Shown here one piece after another: positions 1 through 5,781 of a stretch of 6,162 bases of DNA. The notes below the pieces were generated by a model, which ran no database searches, was not told where the DNA came from, and was given only the letters and a program-made list of their open reading frames with translations. The position numbers were made by a program, and so were the translations under genes. This DNA comes from DASUPK01 sp036265435 (GTDB lineage: Bacteria > Actinomycetota > Thermoleophilia > Solirubrobacterales > 70-9). Each line of letters starts with the position of its first letter. The first letter of the stretch is position 1. The stretch spans positions 1 through 6,162 of the forward strand of contig DATAPB010000175.1 of the NCBI GenBank assembly GCA_036265435.1, written 5' to 3'.

Positions 1-992
1 TGAATGGCCTCGTCCGCGAGTTCAAGGGCGGCGTGCGCGCCGTCGACGGGATCGACCTCGAGGTCCGTCCCGGCGAGATCTATGGCTTCCTCGGGCCGAA
101 CGGGGCCGGCAAGTCCACCACGGTCCACATGTTGACCACCCTCCTCCCTCCCACGGCGGGGTCGGCGAAGGTCGCGGGGTATGACGTCGTCAAGGATGGC
201 GCCGCCGTCCGCGACGCCATCGGCGCCGCGCTCCAGGAGGCGGCTCTCGACCCGAACCTGACGGCCCGCGACCACATGCGGCTCCAGGGCGCCCTGCACG
301 GGATGCCGAAGGCCGAGCGGACGCGACGCGGGAACGAGCTGATCGATCGGGTGGGCCTCTCCGACGCCGCGGACCGGAAGGTCGGCGACTACTCCGGCGG
401 GATGAAGCGGCGGCTGGATCTGGCTCTGGCCCTGCTCCATGGCCCGCGCGTCCTCTTCCTCGACGAGCCGACCACCGGCCTCGACATCCAGAGCCGCAGC
501 GCCCTCTGGGACGAGGTGGCCCATCTATCGCGCGACGAGGGAATGACGGTGTTCCTCACCACCCAGTACCTCGAGGAGGCCGACCAGCTCGCCGACCACC
601 TCGGGATCATCGACCACGGCAAGATCGTGGCCGAGGGTACGCCGGACGCGCTCAAGGCCGAGGTCGGACGCCCCACCGTCGAGGTCGTCCCCGCCGACCA
701 CGCAGATCGCGACCGGGCCGTGGAGCTGCTGCGCCCCTTCGGAGAGCTCGTCCCCGGCACGCCTCAGGGCGCCGCCGTGCGACTCGAGGAGGACGGCGGC
801 GAGCGGCTCGCCGACATCATTCGGGCGTTCGACCAGGCCGGTGTGAAGGTCGGAAATCTCGAGCTTCACGAAGCGAGCCTCAACGACGTCTTCCTGACTA
901 AGACCGGCCGCTCGCTTGAGGGCGCGCAACGCGAAGCCGCCGAGGAGGGAGAGACAGGCGAGCAGCCTGCCCTGGAGGGGGCACCGGCCTGA
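1..992 (+). CDS. DrrA-like ABC exporter ATPase (5' partial)
   Basis: This is the nucleotide-binding subunit of an ABC-2 exporter of the daunorubicin-resistance (DrrA) type. It hydrolyses ATP in the cytoplasm to drive the two permeases encoded next. The reading frame is open to the left edge (first full codon at 3, reading NGLVREFKGGVRAVDGI), so the GTG at 33 is an internal valine and the true start lies upstream. Counting from base 3, 329 residues are visible: Walker A GPNGAGKST at 31-39, signature YSGGM at 130-134, Walker B VLFLDEP with D154/E155, and TTQYLEEAD with Q188 where most ABC ATPases carry the switch histidine. As I recall, this Q is usual in DrrA-type proteins. Residues of about 215-310 resemble the C-terminal DUF4162 extension, including the ASLNDVFL motif. 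The TGA stop shares its A with the ATG of the first permease (TGATG). Family assignment is firm; substrate is unknown. Confidence 0.95.
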   Translation, partial: NGLVREFKGGVRAVDGIDLEVRPGEIYGFLGPNGAGKSTTVHMLTTLLPPTAGSAKVAGYDVVKDGAAVRDAIGAALQEAALDPNLTARDHMRLQGALHGMPKAERTRRGNELIDRVGLSDAADRKVGDYSGGMKRRLDLALALLHGPRVLFLDEPTTGLDIQSRSALWDEVAHLSRDEGMTVFLTTQYLEEADQLADHLGIIDHGKIVAEGTPDALKAEVGRPTVEVVPADHADRDRAVELLRPFGELVPGTPQGAAVRLEEDGGERLADIIRAFDQAGVKVGNLELHEASLNDVFLTKTGRSLEGAQREAAEEGETGEQPALEGAPA

Positions 993-1813
993 TGGAGGCA
1001 GCCGCAGTAGACGCACCGCTTCCCGTCCCCCGCGAGCGCCCCTCGATCTGGGTCCAGGCCCCCGAGCTGGCGCGCCGGTCGATCATGCGGACAGTCCGAC
1101 AGCCCGCCGCCGTCATCCCGGCGACCACCTTCCCGCTGATCCTGCTCGCGATCAACTCCGTCGGGCTCAAGTCGGCTACCTCCCTGCCCGGCTTCCCGAC
1201 GAATTCCTACATCACCTTCGCCCTCGCCTTCGCCTTCATCCAGGCCGGAGTATTCGCCGTGATCGGGACCGGCCAGAACCTCGCCGAGGACAACCAGGGC
1301 GGCTTCTTCAACCGACTCCAGCTGACGCCCATCCATCCGGCGGCCCTCGTGGCCGGCCAGCTCGCGGGGACCCTCGCGCTCGGCCTCCTCCAGGCGGCGA
1401 CCTACATCTCCGTCGGCCTGCTCGCCGGAGCGCACATCGCGGCGGGCTTCGGCGGAGCGCTGGTGCTGATCGCCCTCGCGATCGCGATCTGCCTCGCCTT
1501 CGGCTCGATCGGGCTTGCGGTCGGGATGCGGGTGGACGCGCCGGAGAAAGTGCAGAGCCTCTTCCCGCTGATCTTCGTCTTCCTCTTCCTCAGCTCGATG
1601 AGCCTGCCCCGCAACCTGATCCAGACCGACTGGTTCCGCGAGGTCGCGACCTACAACCCGGTCAGCTACATGGTCGAGGGCCTCCGCTCCCTCCTGGTCA
1701 CCGGCTGGGACGGCGAGGCCCTCGCGCTCGGCTTCGGCTGCGCCCTGGGCATCCTCGCGATCGGCCTGTACTTCGCCTCCACCGGCCTGAGGGAGAGGAT
1801 GGCTCGCACATGA
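992..1813 (+). CDS. ABC-2 type permease, first (DrrB-like)
   Basis: This is a membrane subunit of the exporter powered by the upstream ATPase, 273 residues long and typical of the ABC2_membrane family. A roughly 38-residue cytoplasmic N-terminus is followed by about six hydrophobic segments (near 40-60, 74-94, 118-145, 150-178, 189-205 and 242-264). The stretch GTGQNLAEDNQGGFFNRLQLTPIHP (about 92-116), after the second segment, fits the conserved cytoplasmic loop that contacts the ATPase. NPVSYMVEGLRSLL near 222-235 is the C-terminal motif common in this family. The ATG at 992 overlaps the ATPase stop by one base. A GGAGG at 974-978 lies 13 bases upstream, rather far for a ribosome site, so re-initiation after the ATPase is likely. 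The gene overlaps the next permease by four bases (ATGA). Confidence 0.93.
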   Translation: MEAAAVDAPLPVPRERPSIWVQAPELARRSIMRTVRQPAAVIPATTFPLILLAINSVGLKSATSLPGFPTNSYITFALAFAFIQAGVFAVIGTGQNLAEDNQGGFFNRLQLTPIHPAALVAGQLAGTLALGLLQAATYISVGLLAGAHIAAGFGGALVLIALAIAICLAFGSIGLAVGMRVDAPEKVQSLFPLIFVFLFLSSMSLPRNLIQTDWFREVATYNPVSYMVEGLRSLLVTGWDGEALALGFGCALGILAIGLYFASTGLRERMART

Positions 1814-2580
1814 GGCGCTACTTCTCGGTTGCGGGCGGCCTCGCCTGGCGTCTGCTGCACACCCTGGTGACGAACCCGCTGCTCTTCCTGCCGCCGATGC
1901 TGATGCCGCTCTTTTTCTTCACGGCGTTCGCCGGAGGCCTCTCGGCCGTCAGCAACGTGCCGGGCTTCGACTACGGGCCGGGCTACACGTCGTTCATCTT
2001 CGCCTTCGTCCTCTGCCAGAGCGCCGCATTCGGTGGGGTATTCAGCGGCTTCTCGATCGCCGCTGACTTCCAGTTCGGCTTCGGTCGCCGCCTGCTGCTT
2101 GCGACACCGCACCGCAGCGCGCTCGTGCTCGGCTACGGCGTCGTCGCCGTGATCCGGGCGTCGGTCACGATCACCGTGGTGACGCTGGTCGGCCTGCTCG
2201 TCGGCATGAACATCGGGGGCGACGGGCTCGACCTGTTCGGGATGTACGCGCTGGCGGCGATCATCAACGTGACCGGCCTGCTGTTCGCCGCTGGGATCGC
2301 GCTGCGGTTCCGCAGCCTGCAGGCGACGCCCCTGATGCAGGTGCCGGTCTTCCTGTTCCTCTTCCTTGCGCCCGTCTACGTCCCGCGTCAGCTGCTCGGC
2401 GGCTGGGTGCACGCCGTGGCCCCCTTCAACCCGGCGACGCATGTGATGGAGACGGTCCGGGACCTGATCGCCGGGACCGGCTCCTCCTACCTCGCGACGC
2501 TGGGGATCATCGTGGCGTTGCTGGCCGTGGTCACCGTCTTCATGTTCCGTGGCCTGCGACAGGCCGAAGCGGCCGGTTAG
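1810..2580 (+). CDS. ABC-2 type permease, second (DrrB-like)
   Basis: This is the second membrane subunit of the exporter, 256 residues long. I chose ATG 1810 because it forms an ATGA overlap with the previous stop, has a purine-rich GGGAGAGG at 1791-1798, and gives a normal-length ABC-2 permease. The same frame stays open far upstream to 916, but that part is low-complexity Arg/Pro-rich sequence antiparallel in character to a real gene and lies under the first permease, so it is not coding. About six hydrophobic segments are visible (near 22-44, 60-82, 103-131, 142-165, 177-191 and 228-246). FSIAADFQFGFGRRLLLATPHRSALVLG (81-108) and NPATHVMETVRDLIAG (207-222) match equivalent parts of the first permease. 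The two are therefore diverged paralogues that probably form a heterodimer. Its TAG stop overlaps the stop of the opposing gene. Confidence 0.93.
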   Translation: MRRYFSVAGGLAWRLLHTLVTNPLLFLPPMLMPLFFFTAFAGGLSAVSNVPGFDYGPGYTSFIFAFVLCQSAAFGGVFSGFSIAADFQFGFGRRLLLATPHRSALVLGYGVVAVIRASVTITVVTLVGLLVGMNIGGDGLDLFGMYALAAIINVTGLLFAAGIALRFRSLQATPLMQVPVFLFLFLAPVYVPRQLLGGWVHAVAPFNPATHVMETVRDLIAGTGSSYLATLGIIVALLAVVTVFMFRGLRQAEAAG

Positions 2581-2993
2581 CTCCGGGCGGTGATTCGCTC
2601 GTCCGCGCGCCGCTTGGCGCCCTCGGTGACGAGCCTGCCCCAGCGGCTGCGATTGCCGGCGACCCAGCGGTAGGCGCGATCGGTGGCATCCGGCGCTCGC
2701 GCTGTGAGCGCGGCCAGCGGCGCGCCGCCGGGGAGTTGCCCGAACAGCGGCGGGAAGGCGGCTCCCGCGGAACGCACGGTGCCGTCGTCTCCGATGAGGT
2801 GCCAGGAGGCGAGCCGCTGCTCCTCGGGTATGCCGTCAAGCAGGCGGTCCGCCTGCTCGGACTGGATCGCGATCGGGTGGATCGAGCGCCGCCGGTCCCA
2901 GGCGAGCACCTTGCCGAGGCACCAGCGGCAGAAGCCGCAGTCTCGGTCGTAGAGCAGGGTGGCTTTGGACATGTGATCGGTTCGGGGGGACAT
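2577..2993 (-). CDS. DCC-family (DUF393) thiol-disulfide oxidoreductase-like protein
   Basis: This is a 138-residue member of the DCC family, named for a conserved D-x-x-C-x-x-C motif near the N-terminus. The family is thought to have a thioredoxin-like fold and redox function, but few members have been studied. Here the motif is YDRDCGFC at residues 15-22 (D16, C19, C22), with a third cysteine at C25 (CGFCRWC). The rest fits the family: HPIAIQSE after a short charged stretch, the WHLIGDDGTVRSAGAAF strand-turn region near 64-80, and YRWVAGNRSRWGRL near 108-121. No signal peptide or membrane segment is visible, so the protein is probably cytoplasmic. Two ATG starts are possible, at 2993 and 2972. 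The first has an AGGAG only one base away; the second has no purine-rich site. The gene is convergent with the exporter operon (stops overlap) and divergent from the gene at 3074. Physiological substrate is unknown. Confidence 0.88.
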   Translation of the reverse strand: MSPRTDHMSKATLLYDRDCGFCRWCLGKVLAWDRRRSIHPIAIQSEQADRLLDGIPEEQRLASWHLIGDDGTVRSAGAAFPPLFGQLPGGAPLAALTARAPDATDRAYRWVAGNRSRWGRLVTEGAKRRADERITARS

Positions 2994-3073
2994 TCTCCTG
3001 GCACCGGTATCCCAGCACGGGGGCGTGGCGCTTACGGATCGGAAGGGGATAAGCCCTCGAACTCGGGGCGCGC
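2994..3073. promoter_or_regulatory. Divergent intergenic region, presumed promoters
   Basis: This 80-base gap separates the minus-strand DCC gene from the plus-strand membrane-protein gene, so it should hold the promoters of both, pointing away from each other. I could not find a convincing -35/-10 pair on either strand. A GGAAGGGGATAAG stretch at 3041-3053 is purine-rich but lies over 20 bases before the ATG at 3074, too far to act as its ribosome site. The functional assignment is inferred from gene orientation only. Confidence 0.4.
2995..2999 (-). promoter_or_regulatory. Closely spaced ribosome site (AGGAG) of the DCC gene
   Basis: Read on the minus strand, AGGAG is followed by a single A and then the ATG at 2993-2991. 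This is much closer than the usual 5-9 bases. No alternative start codon lies 5-9 bases downstream of it, and the in-frame ATG at 2972 is preceded by C-rich sequence with no purine-rich site. It favours the 2993 start only weakly, and could be a chance match. Confidence 0.35.
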
Positions 3074-3598
3074 ATGCACCAGATAGCTGGAGAACACTCG
3101 CAGGCGGTCTTCGCGGCAGACGGCAGGGCTCGGCACCGGTTGGTGCGAGCGGCCGTGGCGGCGGGCGTTGCGCTGCTCGCAGCCTGGCTGATCGCGCTTG
3201 CCCTTGGGGTACTCGGCGGCTTCGGCTCCCTCCCCAGCCTCACCGGATCAGCCTCGAGTGAGCCGAAGGCTGCGAATTCCCAGATCAAGCGGGTAGAGCG
3301 CCCCTCCGCCGGGCCAGCCCAGGCGCCCGACCTGCGCGCCCGCCGCCCGGCTGAGGACTCCGTGCAAACCTCGACTCCGACGCAGGCGACCGGGCTCCCG
3401 AGCCCGGGCCGGACGCAGAACTCGACGCCTAAGACGACCTCGAAGGCCCCCGTCTCGCCGAGCGCGCCGGCCACCACTGGGTCCGCCTCAAACAGCGGCC
3501 GTCGCCTCGGTACCACCAACCCCACGACAACCGGCAAGCCGGTCGGATCGCCGGGTAATGGGCCCGGTGGAAGCGGCGCACCGGGTCGGCTCCGCTAG
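3074..3598 (+). CDS. One-pass membrane protein with Ser/Thr/Pro-rich outer tail
   Basis: I do not recognise this 174-residue protein as a member of a named family. A basic N-terminus (RARHRLVR, residues 18-25) is followed by one strong hydrophobic segment at about 25-50 (AAVAAGVALLAAWLIALALGVLGG in part). The remaining 120 or so residues are rich in Ser, Thr, Pro and Gly and end in NGPGGSGAPGRLR. The positive-inside rule puts the tail outside the membrane, probably as a disordered stalk threading the cell wall. No cysteine or lipobox is present. ATG 3074 is the only ATG after the in-frame stop at 3050-3052; GTG or TTG codons near 3140 are alternatives, and the ribosome site is weak. It ends 13 bases before the deacetylase/glycosyltransferase, so a shared transcript and a role in that machine are likely. 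By position it may correspond to the MatA partner of Streptomyces MatB, but I cannot show homology. Confidence 0.75.
   Translation: MHQIAGEHSQAVFAADGRARHRLVRAAVAAGVALLAAWLIALALGVLGGFGSLPSLTGSASSEPKAANSQIKRVERPSAGPAQAPDLRARRPAEDSVQTSTPTQATGLPSPGRTQNSTPKTTSKAPVSPSAPATTGSASNSGRRLGTTNPTTTGKPVGSPGNGPGGSGAPGRLR
3561..3587 (+). repeat. Inverted repeat (hairpin) at the gene junction
   Basis: CCCGGTG at 3563-3569 is perfectly complementary to CACCGGG at 3579-3585 around a 9-base loop. The stem extends by a G-T wobble (3562/3586) and a G-C pair (3561/3587) to nine pairs. It lies inside the last codons of the membrane-protein gene and ends 24 bases before the preferred start at 3612. No T-run follows, so it is not a typical intrinsic terminator. 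In DNA this GC-rich such stems also arise by chance. Confidence 0.4.
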
Positions 3599-3611
3599 CG
3601 GGCGACGACGA

Positions 3612-5771
3612 ATGACAGTTGAGCGCGCTCGACTCCGACGGCCCCGGAGCGAACGAGGGCGCCGGCTCGCCCGCAAGATCGAGCGGCCGCCGGCCCACTG
3701 GTTCATGCTCGGCCTCTTCGTCGGCACCCTGATCCTGCTGCTCCTCGCCGAGGGGCTCACCGTCCACACCACCGGCGCCAGCGGGACTCCGCCAAGCTCG
3801 GCCGACCGCGGGCGGGCCCTGCGGTCGGACGACGCCCTGTTCGTTGCGGGCCCGAACGGCAGGCTCGTTCCGAGGGAGACCCACGTCGGCCGGCGCATCG
3901 CCCTCACCTTCGACGATGGTCCCGACCCGCGCTGGACGCCGGAGATCGCCGACACGCTCACGCGGCTCCACGTGCCAGCCGCGTTCTTTGCGATCGGAGA
4001 GCACGTGATCGAGCATCCGGGAGTCGCCGCAGACCTGCATCGCGACGGTTTCGAGCTCGGCAACCACACCTTCAGCCACGCCGACCTCGCTAGCGCGGGG
4101 GACCTCCGGGACCTCCAGATCTCCCTGACCGAGAGCGCGATCTCGGGCGCGGCAGGGGTCCGGCCGCGTTTCGTCCGGCCGCCCTACTCGGCCACCGCGG
4201 CCGCCGTCGACGCCCAGCAGGAACGTGCATATGCCGAGATCGCGCGGCAGGGCTACGTGATCGCTCTGGCGGACTACGACGCCGAGGACTGGCGGCGACC
4301 CGGCGTGGAGGAGATCGTCCGCAACGCCACCCCGCCGGGCAAGCGCGGTGGGGTCGTTCTGATGCACGACGGCGGAGGCGACCGCTCCGAGACGGTCGCT
4401 GCGCTCGAGCGCTTGGTCCCCGAGCTCCGCGCGCGCGGGTTCAAGTTCGTCGGCCTCAACACCCTGCTCGGAGCCAGCGTGAGTCAGACCGATCCCCCTG
4501 CCACCAGCAGCCAGCGCGTCCGCGGCGACATGCTGATCGCCTCGCTGACGGTTGCCCGCCTGCTCACCGACGTGCTTACCGCCCTGCTCATCCCAGTCGC
4601 GATCCTGGCGATCCTGCGCGCGGTGGCAGTCGTCGGGCTGGCCCGCAAGCACTCTGCCCGGCAGCGCCGCCAGCCTCTCCCGGAGGGATTCCAGCCGCCG
4701 GTCTCGATCGTGGTCCCCGCCTACAACGAGGCCGCCGGCATCGAGCAGGCGATCCGCTCCCTCGCCTCGTCCGACTATCCCGAGTTAGAGGTGGTCGTCG
4801 TCGATGACGGCTCGACCGACGGCACCGGTGATCTGGTCGATTCCCTTGGGCTGTCGCGGGTGCGGGTGATCCGGGAGCCGAACCGGGGCAAGGCGGAGGC
4901 GCTCAACACTGCGGTTGCGGCGGCCAGGCACGACCTGATCGCGGCGGTCGACGCGGACACCGTCTTCGAGCCCGGCACCCTCGCGGCGCTCGTTCGGCCC
5001 TTCGCCGACCCGGGCGTGGGCGCCGTGGCCGGTAACACGAAGGTCGGCAACCGGCGGAGCCTGCTCGGCCTCTGGCAGCACCTCGACTACGTCACCGGCT
5101 TCAACCTCGACCGCCGTCTCTACGACGTGCTCGGCTGCATGCCGACGGTGCCTGGAGCGGTCGGCGCGTTCCGCCGGAGCGCTCTGCTGGAGGTGGGCGG
5201 CTTCTCGAGCGACACCCTCGCGGAGGACACCGACGTCACCATCGCTCTCGGCCGCCGGGCCTGGAAGGTGGTCTACGCCCAGGACGCCAGGGCCTTCACG
5301 GAGACCCCCGGCTCCCTCGGGGGGCTCTGGCGCCAGCGCTACCGCTGGTCCTTCGGCACGATGCAGTCGGTCTGGAAGCACAGGAGGGCGCTCTTCCGCC
5401 GGCGCGAGGGCTCGATCGGGACTGTCGGGTTGCCCTACCTGATCCTCTTCCAGATCGCCCTCCCGCTGCTCGCGCCCCTGATCGACATCTTTGCGCTCTA
5501 CGGGATCCTTTTCCTCGATCCGGTCCCCGTGATCGCCTACTGGCTTGGCTTCAACCTCCTGGTCATCGCCCAGGGTGTCTACGCCTTCCACCTGGACCGC
5601 GAGCAGCCCTGGCCGCTCGCGGCGCTGCCGCTGCAAACCTTCGTCTACCGACAGCTGATGTACCTGGTGGTGCTGCAGTCGGTGGCGAGCGCCGTACAGG
5701 GACTGCGGCTGCGCTGGCAGCACGTCGAGCGGAGCGGCGACGTCGAGGTGGCGACGCAATTCGAGCGGTAG
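3612..5771 (+). CDS. Fused polysaccharide deacetylase / family 2 glycosyltransferase
   Basis: This 719-residue membrane protein appears to make a surface polysaccharide and remove acetyl groups from it. After a basic N-terminus and a membrane segment (31-47) comes a NodB-type (CE4) deacetylase at about 92-285. Its motifs are TFDDGPD (D101/D102), HTFSH (H152/H156, metal ligands), RPPY (189-192), DAEDW (223-227) and LMHDGG (H252). A hydrophobic stretch at 307-345 returns the chain to the cytoplasm. The processive GT2 domain follows: VPAYNE (369-373), VVDDGSTD (D398/D399), DAD (447-449), AED (E538/D539) and QRYRW (575-579). C-terminal membrane segments lie near 606-634, 637-659 and 674-696. All expected catalytic residues of both domains are present. 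The GT part resembles PgaC/NodC-like synthases, so poly-N-acetylglucosamine is a reasonable product guess. ATG 3612 is preferred because it leaves 13 bases after the previous gene; ATG 3558 would add 18 residues and overlap that gene by 41 bases. Neither has a clear ribosome site. Confidence 0.93.
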   Translation: MTVERARLRRPRSERGRRLARKIERPPAHWFMLGLFVGTLILLLLAEGLTVHTTGASGTPPSSADRGRALRSDDALFVAGPNGRLVPRETHVGRRIALTFDDGPDPRWTPEIADTLTRLHVPAAFFAIGEHVIEHPGVAADLHRDGFELGNHTFSHADLASAGDLRDLQISLTESAISGAAGVRPRFVRPPYSATAAAVDAQQERAYAEIARQGYVIALADYDAEDWRRPGVEEIVRNATPPGKRGGVVLMHDGGGDRSETVAALERLVPELRARGFKFVGLNTLLGASVSQTDPPATSSQRVRGDMLIASLTVARLLTDVLTALLIPVAILAILRAVAVVGLARKHSARQRRQPLPEGFQPPVSIVVPAYNEAAGIEQAIRSLASSDYPELEVVVVDDGSTDGTGDLVDSLGLSRVRVIREPNRGKAEALNTAVAAARHDLIAAVDADTVFEPGTLAALVRPFADPGVGAVAGNTKVGNRRSLLGLWQHLDYVTGFNLDRRLYDVLGCMPTVPGAVGAFRRSALLEVGGFSSDTLAEDTDVTIALGRRAWKVVYAQDARAFTETPGSLGGLWRQRYRWSFGTMQSVWKHRRALFRRREGSIGTVGLPYLILFQIALPLLAPLIDIFALYGILFLDPVPVIAYWLGFNLLVIAQGVYAFHLDREQPWPLAALPLQTFVYRQLMYLVVLQSVASAVQGLRLRWQHVERSGDVEVATQFER

Positions 5772-5781
5772 ATTCCAGATC

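Noticed and set aside
916..1809. Upstream extension of the second permease frame (about 298 extra residues)
   Set aside because: It is Arg/Pro-rich low-complexity sequence lying under the well-supported first permease in another frame. The real start is ATG 1810, with a coupling overlap and normal family length.
1666..2442. Minus-strand open frame (258 codons) opposite the permeases
   Set aside because: It is rich in Arg, Glu, Gln and His repeats and mirrors the membrane codons on the plus strand. No domain or ribosome site is visible.
2605..2625. Short stem (GCGCC/GGCGC with a GCTT loop) just after the exporter operon, considered as a terminator
   Set aside because: Only five pairs, no T-run, and it lies inside the DCC coding region. 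This is expected by chance at this GC content.
3025..3261. Plus-strand open frame of 78 codons beginning at GTG 3025
   Set aside because: It overlaps the 174-residue membrane protein in another frame. The latter has a coherent membrane segment and tail, whereas this frame is Arg/Gly-rich without features.
2836..3537. Minus-strand open frame (233 codons) spanning the divergent region
   Set aside because: It overlaps the DCC gene in another frame and runs antisense through the stalk-protein gene. It has no recognisable domain.
3429..4652. Long minus-strand open frame (407 codons)
   Set aside because: It lies opposite the stalk-protein and deacetylase genes. Its translation is low-complexity, charged and motif-free, typical of antisense frames in GC-rich DNA.
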